Origin: Sulfurovum sp.
GTDB lineage: Bacteria > Campylobacterota > Campylobacteria > Campylobacterales > Sulfurovaceae
Reading direction: 5' to 3'
NCBI GenBank assembly: GCA_026985755.1
Contig: JALSPX010000089.1
Location: 1 to 14,446 of the forward strand
Length of the DNA stretch: 14,446 nt
Shown: positions 1 through 7,748 of the stretch, in pieces
How the letters are laid out: each line of letters opens with the position of its first letter
Position numbering within the stretch: the stretch's first letter is position 1
Notes under the pieces: generated by a model
Seen by the model: the letters and a program-made list of their open reading frames with translations, nothing else
Databases searched by the model: none
Told to the model about the DNA's origin: nothing
Program-made: the position numbers and the translations under genes

Positions 1-1547
1 TTCAAAAACTCAAGTATAAATGCTAAAAGTATCCCAAGGATAAGACCCAATAAAAATCCAATAATAATGATGAGTTTACGTTTAGGTTTGATGGGTTCTT
101 TGGGGAGTAGGGCAGTATCTAGAATACGACTTTTATTGACTGTGGATGCTTTGGCAATAGCGGTCGTAGCTCTTTTTTCCAAAAGATAGGAGTATATTTT
201 TTCATTGACGACAAATTTACGTTGTAATCCACCCAAAATCTTTTCTTTTTCAGGTAATGCTTTCATCAGTGCATTGTATTCTTTTATTTTACTTCGCAGT
301 AATGCTTTACGTTTATTTACACGGGTTTTGAGTGTCTTGATAGTACTGCTGATGACTTTTTTTGATTGCGCAATACTCTTTGTAAGTCTTTTGACCTCAG
401 GGTGTGCATAGGTATAGTCTCCAAGTAAAATATTTCTTTTGAGTTGTGCTTCTTGTAAAGCTTTAATGAGTTGAGGGATGTCTGTGTTTTGTAAGTCAAG
501 TCCTGCGCCTGAGATATTCTCAAAGTTTTTGCTTTTTTTAATTTTTCTATAGAGTGAGTCTAGCATCTGTGCATTGATGTTGGCTTCTGCCAGCTTGCTT
601 TCATATTGACTGACTTTAGAGACAATATCTTTTGCTTTGCTTCCTAGGTTGACCATATTACTTTTCTTTTTAAAATTTTCAAGTTTGGTTTCAGAACTTT
701 GTAATTTGTGGTCAATACCTGCTAGTTGTTTATCAATAAAGTCGAGAATCATACTCGCTTCTTCTGTTTTACGCTCTATACCTTGTTGTAAATATGCCTG
801 TGCAAGACTATTTACAAATTCATAAGCTCTTACGGATACATTGTCTGTATAAGAAATTTCTAAAATAGTGGATGTTTTAGATGAGGGAGCAGCAGCAATA
901 TTTTTGCGTACATTTGCAATGGCATCTTGTTCTTCGAGTACAATAAATCGGTACTTCATGTCATTTTGAAGTGTTGCATTGTTCTCTAGAGAAAGTGTAA
1001 ATGAAAAATGGTCATTTTGTGCAAGCTCTCCAAAATGATAAAGTTTGTCAATACTCCATTTCTCATGGCTAATATCATCTTCTCCTTTGGCTACGAGTCT
1101 GTAAGATTTTTGAGTGCTTGGATAGACATAAAATGATATATTTTGCCCTTTGTTTAGATCCACTGTAAAAGGAGATGCTTTATAGAGTTCACGTTCTCTA
1201 TAGTGATAGGTAGCAAAATATTTGTGCGTAACGTCTATACCTTCGAGTGCACGTGTAACAAGTGCACGGGATGTTATAATTTCAATTTCAGTATCCATAT
1301 TAGTGCTAGCAGAGTTCATTGCCATTGATAATATATCTTGTGGGTTGGCACTTTTTTTATTTTCTTCTATTTCGACTGTTGTTATGGCTTTATAAATATT
1401 GGGTTGCAAATAGGCATACACAGAGGCAAACAGTGTAAATAGTAAAGTAATGACAAGAATTTTATATTTATGTTTGTCTAATGTATGAAAAATCTCTTTA
1501 ATATCAATTTCATCTTCTTCTATTGTTTCTTGAATATGCTCTTGCAT
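1..1547 (-). CDS. Wzz-type polysaccharide chain-length determinant (partial; possibly the N-terminal part of a BY-kinase)
   Basis: An open frame runs leftward from an ATG at 1547 through 515 codons and off the left edge with no stop. An N-terminal cytoplasmic stretch leads into a first membrane segment (about residues 29-47, ILVITLLFTLFASVYAYL), followed by a long periplasmic region with a helical, coiled-coil-like middle. A second membrane segment (about 490-512) is preceded by the proline-rich PKEPIKPKRK. This two-membrane-helix layout, with a GNVR-like region before the second helix (LPEKEKILGGLQRKFVVNEK, then SYLLEKRATTAIAKAS), is that of Wzz/polysaccharide co-polymerases, which set glycan chain length in the inner membrane. 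Related proteins often continue into a cytoplasmic tyrosine-kinase domain; whether this one does lies outside the window. An AAGG ribosome binding site sits just upstream of the ATG. The gene is divergent from tolB. Confidence 0.85.
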   Translation of the reverse strand, partial: MQEHIQETIEEDEIDIKEIFHTLDKHKYKILVITLLFTLFASVYAYLQPNIYKAITTVEIEENKKSANPQDILSMAMNSASTNMDTEIEIITSRALVTRALEGIDVTHKYFATYHYRERELYKASPFTVDLNKGQNISFYVYPSTQKSYRLVAKGEDDISHEKWSIDKLYHFGELAQNDHFSFTLSLENNATLQNDMKYRFIVLEEQDAIANVRKNIAAAPSSKTSTILEISYTDNVSVRAYEFVNSLAQAYLQQGIERKTEEASMILDFIDKQLAGIDHKLQSSETKLENFKKKSNMVNLGSKAKDIVSKVSQYESKLAEANINAQMLDSLYRKIKKSKNFENISGAGLDLQNTDIPQLIKALQEAQLKRNILLGDYTYAHPEVKRLTKSIAQSKKVISSTIKTLKTRVNKRKALLRSKIKEYNALMKALPEKEKILGGLQRKFVVNEKIYSYLLEKRATTAIAKASTVNKSRILDTALLPKEPIKPKRKLIIIIGFLLGLILGILLAFILEFL

Positions 1548-1586
1548 CTACAACCTTATTATTAAAATTATTAAATTAAAAAACAT

Positions 1587-1592
1587 AGTATA
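1587..1592 (-). promoter_or_regulatory. Putative -10 box for the Wzz-type gene
   Basis: On the minus strand this reads TATACT, about 40 bp upstream of the ATG at 1547, in a very AT-rich gap. It predicts transcription starting near 1580. No -35 box is obvious, which is common in this phylum. It is a motif-only call. Confidence 0.35.
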
Positions 1593-1679
1593 TAGTAGTT
1601 TTTATAAGAGTTTAATTGATAAAAAATGGACGAATTCTCTTGTTGCTTCATATTAATTAATGAAGATTTAAAAGAGGCT

Positions 1680-1688
1680 TGATATAAT
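1680..1688 (+). promoter_or_regulatory. Extended -10 promoter for the tolB operon
   Basis: TGATATAAT (TG, one base, then TATAAT) is an extended -10 element. The predicted start is near 1695, giving a leader of only about 14 nt that begins almost at the AAAAGGA ribosome binding site (1695-1701). An inverted repeat (CTTCAT at 1646-1651, ATGAAG at 1660-1665) lies in the -35 region and could bind a regulator; that is speculative. Confidence 0.5.
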
Positions 1689-1708
1689 TTTGTCAAAAGG
1701 ATTGATTG

Positions 1709-2947
1709 ATGAGACTGTTATTATTTTTTTTATTGACACTTTATGTATATGGGGTAGATGCAACACTTAAGATAGAAAAAGATGTGGAAGACCGTACACG
1801 TATTGCTCTAATAGATGGATCTGCTGTGGCAAATAACAAATTTTTTAATATACTGCTTTCTGATTTGAAAATTTCTGGACACTTTTTGGCTGACACTACG
1901 TACCATAAAGGTGATTTTGGCTCAAACATTTTGAGTCCTGCTTTAAAAAGCAAAGAGTATGTATTAAAATACACGCTTACACAAGGTGCCAATACGAAAT
2001 TAGTGGTACGTTTGATAAAGGCTTCGGAAAATAAAGAGGTGTTTAAAAAAAGTTATGCAATTCCCAGTAGTAGTAAAACACCATTTTTAGCACATAAGGC
2101 TATTAGTGATATTAACCATATGCTAAAGTATCCAGATATCTCATGGATAAATCGTTATGTGATATTTTCACGATATACTACAGCACGTAAAAGTGAAATT
2201 GTATTGGCTGATTATACATTTAATTATCAAAAAGTGATTATCAAGGGAGGGCTAAACCTTTTCCCTAAATGGGCAGATGCAGGACAAAAAAGTTTTTATT
2301 ACAGTGCCTATTCAGGGTTGATGCCTACATTGTATAAAATCAATATTTATACAGGTGCAAAAGAAAAAATTGCTATTTCAGAGGGGATGTTGGTTTGTTC
2401 AGATGTGAGTAAGGATGGCTCAAAACTTCTCTTGACCATGGCACCTAACGGGCAGGCGGATATTTATGAATTTAATCTAGGTTCAAAAAGTAAAAAACAA
2501 ATCACACAGTTTAAAGGTATTGATGTCAATGGTAAATATATTGATGACGAGAGTCGTATCGTGTTTATTTCTAACAGGCTTGGCTATGCGAATGTCTTTA
2601 AAAAAGGTATAGGCTCAGGTACTGTACAGCAAGTGGTCTATCATGGGCGTAACAATAATGCGGTGGATGCCTATGGGAGTAAAATCGTCTATGCGAGCAG
2701 GGAAAGTAAAAACAGTTTTGGGCATAATACATTTAACCTTTATTTGACTTCATCTAGTGGCACGGGTACGCACCCTTTGACCACAACAGGAAGTAACCAG
2801 TTTCCAAGGTTTTCATCGGATGGGACTATTGTTCAGTTTATCAAGCATAGAGGTCGTGGTTCATCGATAGGATATATTAATCTAGTGACCCACCAAAGTT
2901 TACTCTTTCCATTTTATGGAAAAAAAATACAATCAATAGATTGGTAA
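1709..2947 (+). CDS. tolB: Tol-Pal system protein TolB (periplasmic beta-propeller)
   Basis: TolB is the periplasmic component that binds Pal and links it to the inner-membrane Tol motor, helping outer-membrane constriction at division. This 412-residue protein has the usual length. It starts with a Sec signal peptide (MRLLLFFLLTLYVYGVDA), then the N-terminal alpha/beta domain (about 20-150), then repeated beta-propeller blades. Blade-type strings are visible, such as LFPKWADAGQKSFYYSAYSG, SDVSKDGSKLLLTMAPNGQA, RIVFISNRLGYANVF and FPRFSSDGTIVQF. A TTG at 1706 is in frame, but the AAAAGGA ribosome binding site lies about 7 nt before the ATG at 1709 and only 4 nt before the TTG, so the ATG is preferred. 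It heads an operon with pal (25 bp gap) and cpoB. TolQ, TolR and TolA are not next to it. Confidence 0.92.
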   Translation: MRLLLFFLLTLYVYGVDATLKIEKDVEDRTRIALIDGSAVANNKFFNILLSDLKISGHFLADTTYHKGDFGSNILSPALKSKEYVLKYTLTQGANTKLVVRLIKASENKEVFKKSYAIPSSSKTPFLAHKAISDINHMLKYPDISWINRYVIFSRYTTARKSEIVLADYTFNYQKVIIKGGLNLFPKWADAGQKSFYYSAYSGLMPTLYKINIYTGAKEKIAISEGMLVCSDVSKDGSKLLLTMAPNGQADIYEFNLGSKSKKQITQFKGIDVNGKYIDDESRIVFISNRLGYANVFKKGIGSGTVQQVVYHGRNNNAVDAYGSKIVYASRESKNSFGHNTFNLYLTSSSGTGTHPLTTTGSNQFPRFSSDGTIVQFIKHRGRGSSIGYINLVTHQSLLFPFYGKKIQSIDW

Positions 2948-2972
2948 TTACATAATCACAAAGGATACTACA

Positions 2973-3557
2973 ATGATACAAAAAACACTACTTATCACAG
3001 CAACACTTTCGGCACTCTTATTGAGTGGATGTAGTCAAAAAGCACCCGAACTGGAAAATGCTGAAATGGGAAAAAATAATATTTCAGATGCAACACAAAT
3101 TACTGGTGATACGGTTACTATAGATGAAAATGCGTATGGCAATGAAAATAAAACAGATGCAAACGTAAATGTGAGTAATGAAAGCAATAGCGATGTACTC
3201 AACAGCAGCAATATAAACAGTAGTGCCAATGGATTTAAAAGTCTCTATTTTGGATTTGGAGATTATGGTATTGCACCATCTATGGAGCAGAGGTTAATGC
3301 AAAATAGTAATATAGCAAATCAAAAAACTACACGTATTAAGATAGAAGGGAATTGTGATGAATTTGGTACAGACGAATATAACTATGCATTAGGCTTAAA
3401 AAGAGCAAAAGCTGTCAAAGACAGTATGGTGGCACAGGGTGTGAATCCAAATAAGATGGTAATAGTTAGTTTTGGTGAGAGTAATCCTGTCTGTTCCAAT
3501 CCTACAGATGGATGTTACGCACAAAATAGAAGAGTTGATCTTCGTTTAGCACAATAA
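2973..3557 (+). CDS. pal: Peptidoglycan-associated lipoprotein Pal
   Basis: Pal anchors the outer membrane to peptidoglycan and is the TolB partner. The sequence starts with a lipoprotein signal ending in the lipobox LLSGC (lipidated Cys20). A low-complexity linker rich in Asn, Ser and Asp follows (about 21-88). The OmpA-like peptidoglycan-binding domain covers about 90-194, with IEGNCDEFGTDEYNYALGLK, then RAKAVKDSMVAQGV, and the terminal QNRRVDL. Compared with the enterobacterial domain it carries three cysteines (128, 174, 181). The 174/181 pair in NPVCSNPTDGCYAQNRR could form a disulfide in the periplasm; I infer this from spacing only. An AAAGGA ribosome binding site precedes the ATG. Its place right after tolB confirms the call. 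Confidence 0.93.
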   Translation: MIQKTLLITATLSALLLSGCSQKAPELENAEMGKNNISDATQITGDTVTIDENAYGNENKTDANVNVSNESNSDVLNSSNINSSANGFKSLYFGFGDYGIAPSMEQRLMQNSNIANQKTTRIKIEGNCDEFGTDEYNYALGLKRAKAVKDSMVAQGVNPNKMVIVSFGESNPVCSNPTDGCYAQNRRVDLRLAQ

Positions 3558-3571
3558 GGATAAGGGAAGTG

Positions 3572-4378
3572 ATGTATTTTGTAGGGAAAGTTGGTATAGT
3601 ATGTACTATAGTAGCTGTGGCAGCTGTAGCGGAACCGTCTGTATATGGTAAAAACAGTGGACTTTATGCATCAGATAAGATGATTGCCAAAAATAAAAAA
3701 ACGATAATCATGTTACAGCAAAAAATTGCACAACAAAACGAACGTATCGATGGATTGATGAGTATTGTTGAAGGATTAAGTGCAACTGTGAATACGTTGA
3801 AAAATGCAGAAGAGGCTTCTGCCTCAACGACTAATACAAATGATGAAAGTTTATTAAAAAAACTTGGAGAGATGATTGATAAAATTAACGCTAATTATGT
3901 CAATAAAAGTGAACTAAAGGCAATCTTAGAAGGTAAAAAAATATCTATAGACTCTTCTGTGAACTCTCCAAAAGTATCTAAGGCAGAGACAAATCAGACA
4001 GATGATTTGAGCCATAAAAGCAATAAAAAACTCTACAGTGAAGGTGTACGTCTATTTGTAAAAAAACGTTATGATGAAGCTAAAAAAAGATTTATTTTAA
4101 CCGATACAAATGGCTATAAAACAGCTGCAACAAACTATTATCTTGGTGAGATAGCTTATTATACAAAGCAGTATGAAGATGCTATTTTTTTCTTTAAGAA
4201 AAGTGCAGGACTATATGATAAAGCATCCTATATAGATGTATTGCTGTTGCATACGGCTATCTCTTTGGAAAAAAGAGGAGAAAAAGAGCAAGCAAAAGCG
4301 TTTTATGAAAATATAATAGAAAACTATGAAGGTAAAAAAACAGCTTCTATAGCTAGAACAAAATTAAAGAATTTGTAG
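3572..4378 (+). CDS. cpoB: Cell division coordinator CpoB/YbgF-like TPR protein
   Basis: CpoB (YbgF) is the periplasmic protein normally encoded after pal; it coordinates Tol function with peptidoglycan synthesis at the septum. Here a signal peptide-like N-terminus (hydrophobic VGKVGIVCTIVAVAAVAEPS) leads into a helical coiled-coil segment (about 38-80, KKTIIMLQQKIAQQNERIDG and following). A Ser/Thr/Asn-rich linker follows. The C-terminal third holds TPR-type helices: KLYSEGVRLFVKKRYDEAKK, then AATNYYLGEIAYYTKQYEDA, then GEKEQAKAFYENIIENYEGK. Length (268 residues) and domain order match the family. A GTG at 3569 is in frame directly before the ATG at 3572; the AAGGGA-type ribosome binding site (from 3562) is better spaced for the ATG. 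The stop codon abuts the next gene's ATG. Confidence 0.85.
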   Translation: MYFVGKVGIVCTIVAVAAVAEPSVYGKNSGLYASDKMIAKNKKTIIMLQQKIAQQNERIDGLMSIVEGLSATVNTLKNAEEASASTTNTNDESLLKKLGEMIDKINANYVNKSELKAILEGKKISIDSSVNSPKVSKAETNQTDDLSHKSNKKLYSEGVRLFVKKRYDEAKKRFILTDTNGYKTAATNYYLGEIAYYTKQYEDAIFFFKKSAGLYDKASYIDVLLLHTAISLEKRGEKEQAKAFYENIIENYEGKKTASIARTKLKNL

Positions 4379-4996
4379 ATGATATTTGTTAAGATTATTT
4401 TCTTTTTCTTTTTAAGTATTTCGAGTCACGCTTTTTTAGGGTTTGATTTTGGCAGTAAGAAAAAAACTGTTGTTAAGCCACTCACTCATGAGCTTATTCC
4501 TGTTTCCAAAACGATCTTTAAGGTAGTCAATTTAAAAACGCAGAGCGAGCGTATTGTTGATTTGACAGGTGAAAACTTTATTGTAGTATCTGTAAGAGAA
4601 AAAGGGAGTGACGGGCGTTTTTATGCTGTCGATAGTGATGGAACGGTATGGTGGAGTGGCATTATAACATCAGGTGTTCCCGAATTTAGAAGTCCATCGG
4701 GTATTTTCCCACTGCTTCAAAAAAAACGTTATCATATGTCTAATCAGTTTCCTGATGATAATGGCATCAATAATATGGATTATATGCTAAAATTTACCCA
4801 TCAAGGACATGCCTTACATAAAGGAAGTGTGAAGTGGATGTCTCATGGATGTATACACATTGATCCAAAAGACATTCCTGTGATTTACCATTGGGTTAAT
4901 GCTTATACAAAATTTGTGGTTACAAGACACAGTTATATGCCTTTTGCAAAAGAAGATTTACTTAAGATTTATGCCAAACCAAAAAGAGAAAGGTAG
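4379..4996 (+). CDS. YkuD-fold L,D-transpeptidase family protein (periplasmic)
   Basis: This is a 205-residue protein with an N-terminal signal sequence (MIFVKIIFFFFLSISSHA) and a YkuD catalytic domain over about 65-185. The active-site motif is SHGCIH (residues 155-160, nucleophile Cys158), preceded by HALHKG with His147. The family forms 3-3 crosslinks in peptidoglycan, attaches proteins to it, or (Csd6-like members in Helicobacter) trims stem peptides; I cannot decide which from sequence. The usual motif is SHGC(I/V)R, and here the Arg is His160. Its ATG at 4379 directly follows the cpoB stop at 4378 with no intervening base, so translation is probably coupled. That makes it the last gene of the Tol-Pal operon. 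It converges with proC, 3 bp away, with no terminator hairpin visible between them. Confidence 0.85.
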   Translation: MIFVKIIFFFFLSISSHAFLGFDFGSKKKTVVKPLTHELIPVSKTIFKVVNLKTQSERIVDLTGENFIVVSVREKGSDGRFYAVDSDGTVWWSGIITSGVPEFRSPSGIFPLLQKKRYHMSNQFPDDNGINNMDYMLKFTHQGHALHKGSVKWMSHGCIHIDPKDIPVIYHWVNAYTKFVVTRHSYMPFAKEDLLKIYAKPKRER

Positions 4997-4999
4997 AGA

Positions 5000-5764
5000 T
5001 TATTCTCCGAGTTCCTTTGCTCTTTTGTAAGCTTGTTCTATCGCATCTATAAAGGATGCTCGGACATTTCCAGTCTCTAGAGCACTATAGCCAACGGCAG
5101 TTGTGCCTCCTGGGCTCATGACCTTGTCTTTGAGTAAAGAGGGGTGATTGTTTTGTATAATTGTACCAAACCCTGTAAAAAGACCTCGCATAGTTATCAT
5201 GGCATCTTCTCTTTTAAGACCTTGTTTTACGGCACCATCAACCAAGGCTTCAGCAACAAGTGACAAATAGGCTGGACCTGAACCTGCCAAGGCGGTAGCA
5301 ATATCTATCTCTTTTTCGCTCTCTAGCCATAAGGTATCACCTATGGCATTAAGAATATCAATAGCATCATTTTGTGCTTCTGTATCTCCTGTGAGTGTAG
5401 TCATAGACTTACCCACTGTCGCGGCTAAGTTAGGCATACTACGTACTACCAATTTGGGCTTAAGATATTTTTTTAAATCTTTGATCGTTACACCTGCGAG
5501 TACAGAAATGAGCATATCTGCTTTACCCTGTAGTTGTTTACTTATCTCTTGAAGGTTATGGGGCTTCACGCAAAGCAGTATGGTTTTATGTGTCATATCA
5601 AACTCTGTAAGCAGAGATTTCTCTATGTTGATTCCAAGTGCTTTTTCAAAAGCTTCAAGGTTTTTCATATTTCTGCCTACGACTTCAATATGATATTTTC
5701 CTTTCAGACCTTGTGCGATACTTAAACCCATGTTTCCATTACCTATAAATGTGATTGTTCTCAT
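5000..5764 (-). CDS. proC: Pyrroline-5-carboxylate reductase (last step of proline synthesis)
   Basis: ProC reduces 1-pyrroline-5-carboxylate to L-proline with NAD(P)H in the cytoplasm. The 254-residue sequence starts with the Rossmann dinucleotide motif ITFIGNGNMG (residues 4-13). It has the mid-domain signature VRSMPNLAATVGKSMTTLTG and the C-terminal helical dimerisation domain with ALAGSGPAYLSLVAEALVDG, then AVKQGL and VMSPGGTTAVGYSALE. Length and motif order are those of a complete ProC. The start ATG at 5764 gives the standard MRTITFIG beginning. It is divergent from proA, so two of the three proline-pathway enzymes flank one regulatory gap; proB (glutamate 5-kinase) is not in the window. 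Confidence 0.95.
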   Translation of the reverse strand: MRTITFIGNGNMGLSIAQGLKGKYHIEVVGRNMKNLEAFEKALGINIEKSLLTEFDMTHKTILLCVKPHNLQEISKQLQGKADMLISVLAGVTIKDLKKYLKPKLVVRSMPNLAATVGKSMTTLTGDTEAQNDAIDILNAIGDTLWLESEKEIDIATALAGSGPAYLSLVAEALVDGAVKQGLKREDAMITMRGLFTGFGTIIQNNHPSLLKDKVMSPGGTTAVGYSALETGNVRASFIDAIEQAYKRAKELGE

Positions 5765-5792
5765 TTTGACTCACTTTATTAAAATTCATTAG

Positions 5793-5801
5793 ATTATAAC
5801 A
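5793..5801 (-). promoter_or_regulatory. Extended -10 promoter for proC
   Basis: On the minus strand this reads TGTTATAAT, a TG-N-TATAAT extended -10, about 29 bp upstream of the proC ATG. The predicted start is near 5786. The hexamer overlaps the position where the -35 of the opposing proA promoter would lie. Confidence 0.55.
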
Positions 5802-5814
5802 CATCTTTATTTGG

Positions 5815-5820
5815 TATAAT
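5815..5820 (+). promoter_or_regulatory. -10 box of the proA promoter
   Basis: TATAAT matches the consensus exactly, and transcription is predicted to start near 5827. The leader to the proA ATG would be about 54 nt and would hold the hairpin at 5839-5868. No -35 consensus is seen; its place (about 5792-5797) is occupied by the proC -10. Confidence 0.55.
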
Positions 5821-5838
5821 ATATTCAATAGATATTTT

Positions 5839-5868
5839 AGGGCATCACCTATTATTGGAGGTTGCCCT
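5839..5868 (+). promoter_or_regulatory. Leader hairpin upstream of proA
   Basis: AGGGCA (5839-5844) and ACCT (5847-5850) pair with AGGT (5859-5862) and TGCCCT (5863-5868). This gives a 10-bp stem with a TC bulge and an 8-nt loop (ATTATTGG). It ends two bases before the AAGGA ribosome binding site (5870-5874). Neither strand has a U-run after it, so it is not an intrinsic terminator. It may modulate ribosome loading or mRNA stability; the function is not known. Confidence 0.5.
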
Positions 5869-5880
5869 TAAGGATAAAAG

Positions 5881-7113
5881 ATGAAAACATTTTTACAAGA
5901 AGCAAAGGCATCTAGCAGAGTACTATCAACACTCAGTGGTGCAAAAAAAAACAGTGCATTAAGAGCAATGGCACAAGGTTTACGTGATGATAAAAAAAGT
6001 ATATTGCAGGCTAATGCACTTGATATGGAAGCTGCAACGCAAAACAACCTTACTAAAGCACTAAAAGATAGGCTTTTTCTGGATGAAAGCAGAGTGGAGG
6101 CTATGGCAATTGCCATAGAAGAGATAGCAGCACTTAAAGAACCTATAGGGAGGGTGTTAGATGGGTGGTATGCAGATGCAGGATTCAAGATAGAAAAAGT
6201 CTCTGTTCCTATCGGTGTTATTGGTGTAATCTATGAATCCAGACCTAATGTAACAGCAGATGTAGGTGCACTCTGCTTTAAGTCTGGTAATGTAGCTATA
6301 CTCAAAGGAGGGAAAGAGGCAGAACATTCAAACAGAGCAATAGCAAGTGTACTACAAAATGTACTTGAAAAACATGAACTTCCTAAGGGAGCAATTGCCT
6401 TGTTGCCTGATTCTTCTCGTGAGGGTGTAGCAGAGCTTATAAAGCAGGATAGCTATGTAGATTTGATAGTGCCACGTGGGGGAGAGGCATTGATCAAATA
6501 TGTTTCAACGCATGCCACCGTACCTGTAGTTAAACATGATAAAGGACTTTGCCATACCTATATAGATAAAGATGCAGATTTTGATAAGGCAATAGCAGTA
6601 GTCATCAATGCCAAATGTAGACGTAATGGAATTTGTGGTGCATTAGAGACATTATTGATTGACGAAGTGATTGCAACAGAGCTGTTACCACGAATTAAAG
6701 AAGCATATGATTTGCACAATACAGAGATAAGAGGATGTGCAAAAACTCAAAATATCATAGACGTACATACAGCAAGTGAGGCAGATTATGCTACAGAGTA
6801 TTTAGATAATATTTTGACGATCAAAGTCGTTGAGGGAGTAGAGGGTGCTATTGCACATATAGAAATGTATGGTTCACAACACTCTGAAGCAATTATCACT
6901 GAAAATTATACTACGGCAGAATATTTTTTGAATACGATAGATGCTGCCTGTGTGTATTTGAATGCAAGTACACAGTTTACCGATGGTGGGGAGTTTGGTT
7001 TTGGTGCAGAGGTGGGTATAAGTACGAACAAACTTCATGCAAGAGGTCCAATGGGGGTGAGTGAACTTACTACTTATAAATATAAAATATATGGCAATGG
7101 TGAGACAAGATAA
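5881..7113 (+). CDS. proA: Gamma-glutamyl phosphate reductase (glutamate-5-semialdehyde dehydrogenase)
   Basis: ProA reduces gamma-glutamyl phosphate to glutamate-5-semialdehyde with NADPH, the second step of proline synthesis. The 410-residue protein has the family's usual length. Signatures include the cofactor-domain string VPIGVIGVIYESRPNVTADV (about 109-128), KSGNVAILKGGKEAEHSN, DLIVPRGGEALI, and the catalytic segment NAKCRRNGICGALETLLI with Cys242 as the likely nucleophile. A conserved C-terminal string EFGFGAEVGISTNKLHARGP follows, then MGVSELTTYKY. The AAGGA ribosome binding site lies 6 nt before the ATG, just after the leader hairpin. It is divergent from proC. About 60 bp separate it from the downstream PPIase gene, and no clear terminator is seen. 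Confidence 0.96.
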   Translation: MKTFLQEAKASSRVLSTLSGAKKNSALRAMAQGLRDDKKSILQANALDMEAATQNNLTKALKDRLFLDESRVEAMAIAIEEIAALKEPIGRVLDGWYADAGFKIEKVSVPIGVIGVIYESRPNVTADVGALCFKSGNVAILKGGKEAEHSNRAIASVLQNVLEKHELPKGAIALLPDSSREGVAELIKQDSYVDLIVPRGGEALIKYVSTHATVPVVKHDKGLCHTYIDKDADFDKAIAVVINAKCRRNGICGALETLLIDEVIATELLPRIKEAYDLHNTEIRGCAKTQNIIDVHTASEADYATEYLDNILTIKVVEGVEGAIAHIEMYGSQHSEAIITENYTTAEYFLNTIDAACVYLNASTQFTDGGEFGFGAEVGISTNKLHARGPMGVSELTTYKYKIYGNGETR

Positions 7114-7135
7114 GGCTGAGTAAAGTTTCGTTAGC

Positions 7136-7141
7136 TAGAAT
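7136..7141 (+). promoter_or_regulatory. Possible -10 box for the SlyD-like PPIase gene
   Basis: TAGAAT lies 31 bp before the ATG at 7173 in the short gap after proA. One base differs from TATAAT, and no -35 is seen. Read-through from proA is an equally good explanation. Confidence 0.25.
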
Positions 7142-7172
7142 AGCAGATAAATTAAAACAAAAGGAATGAAGC

Positions 7173-7685
7173 ATGGCAATTGAAGCGCAAAACAGTGTTG
7201 TAGGTATAGAGTATGAAGTCAAAGAGAAAGGTACAACAGAAGTTGTAGATAGCAATAAAGGGGCACAGCCACTTGAATTTATTATGGGTAAAGGACAAAT
7301 CATTCCTGGTTTGGAAAAAGCTCTTGTAGGCATGAATGAAGGTGAAAGTGCAGATATCCTTGTTGAAGCAGCTGATGCATATGGTGAGGTAAACCCTGAA
7401 GCTGTACAAACACTTCCTCGTGAACAGTTTGAAGGTGTTGATCTTACAGAAGGTATGACACTTTATGGTCAAGGTGAAGATGGTCAAACAGTACAAGTAA
7501 CTGTTAAATCATTTGATGATAAAGAGGTCAATGTAGATTTTAATCACCCGCTTGCTGGAAAAGATTTAATGTTTTCTGTGACAGTATTGAGTGCCAGAGA
7601 AGCAACGGCTGATGAGATTGAATCAGGCGTTGTAGGCGGCAAAGCAGAAGGTGGTTCATGTGGTACAGGATGTGGTTGTCACTAA
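7173..7685 (+). CDS. slyD: SlyD-like FKBP-type peptidyl-prolyl cis-trans isomerase
   Basis: This is an FKBP-fold prolyl isomerase and chaperone of the SlyD type. The N-terminal FKBP half is split by an insert-in-flap (IF) domain, as in SlyD: GIEYEVKEKGTTEVVDSNKG, LEFIMGKGQIIPGLEKALVG and MNEGESADILVEAADAYGEV, then the IF region (about 65-125), then VNVDFNHPLAGKDLMFSVTV. The tail ends in CGTGCGCH, a short Cys/His cluster typical of SlyD metal-binding tails (nickel in studied members, supporting hydrogenase and urease maturation). The tail is much shorter than in E. coli. No signal peptide is present, so it is cytoplasmic. An AAAAGGA ribosome binding site precedes the ATG. An ATG at 7166 is in another frame and is not the start. 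Confidence 0.9.
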   Translation: MAIEAQNSVVGIEYEVKEKGTTEVVDSNKGAQPLEFIMGKGQIIPGLEKALVGMNEGESADILVEAADAYGEVNPEAVQTLPREQFEGVDLTEGMTLYGQGEDGQTVQVTVKSFDDKEVNVDFNHPLAGKDLMFSVTVLSAREATADEIESGVVGGKAEGGSCGTGCGCH

Positions 7686-7748
7686 TCTACCTTAAGTCAA
7701 ATAATAAGGTATAAGAGATAAAATATCATTTTTAAGGAGTATAACAAT

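Noticed and set aside
5839..5868. proA leader hairpin as an intrinsic terminator or attenuator
   Set aside because: No U-run follows on either strand, and no competing antiterminator helix or leader peptide could be found in the roughly 54-nt leader.
5868..6188. 106-codon minus-strand frame over the proA start
   Set aside because: Antisense to the conserved proA N-terminus, low-complexity Ser/Ala product, no ribosome binding site seen.
7688..7711. TACCTTA/TAAGGTA inverted repeat after slyD as a terminator
   Set aside because: The 7-bp stem is AT-rich, the loop has 10 bases and no U-run follows, so it is too weak to call.
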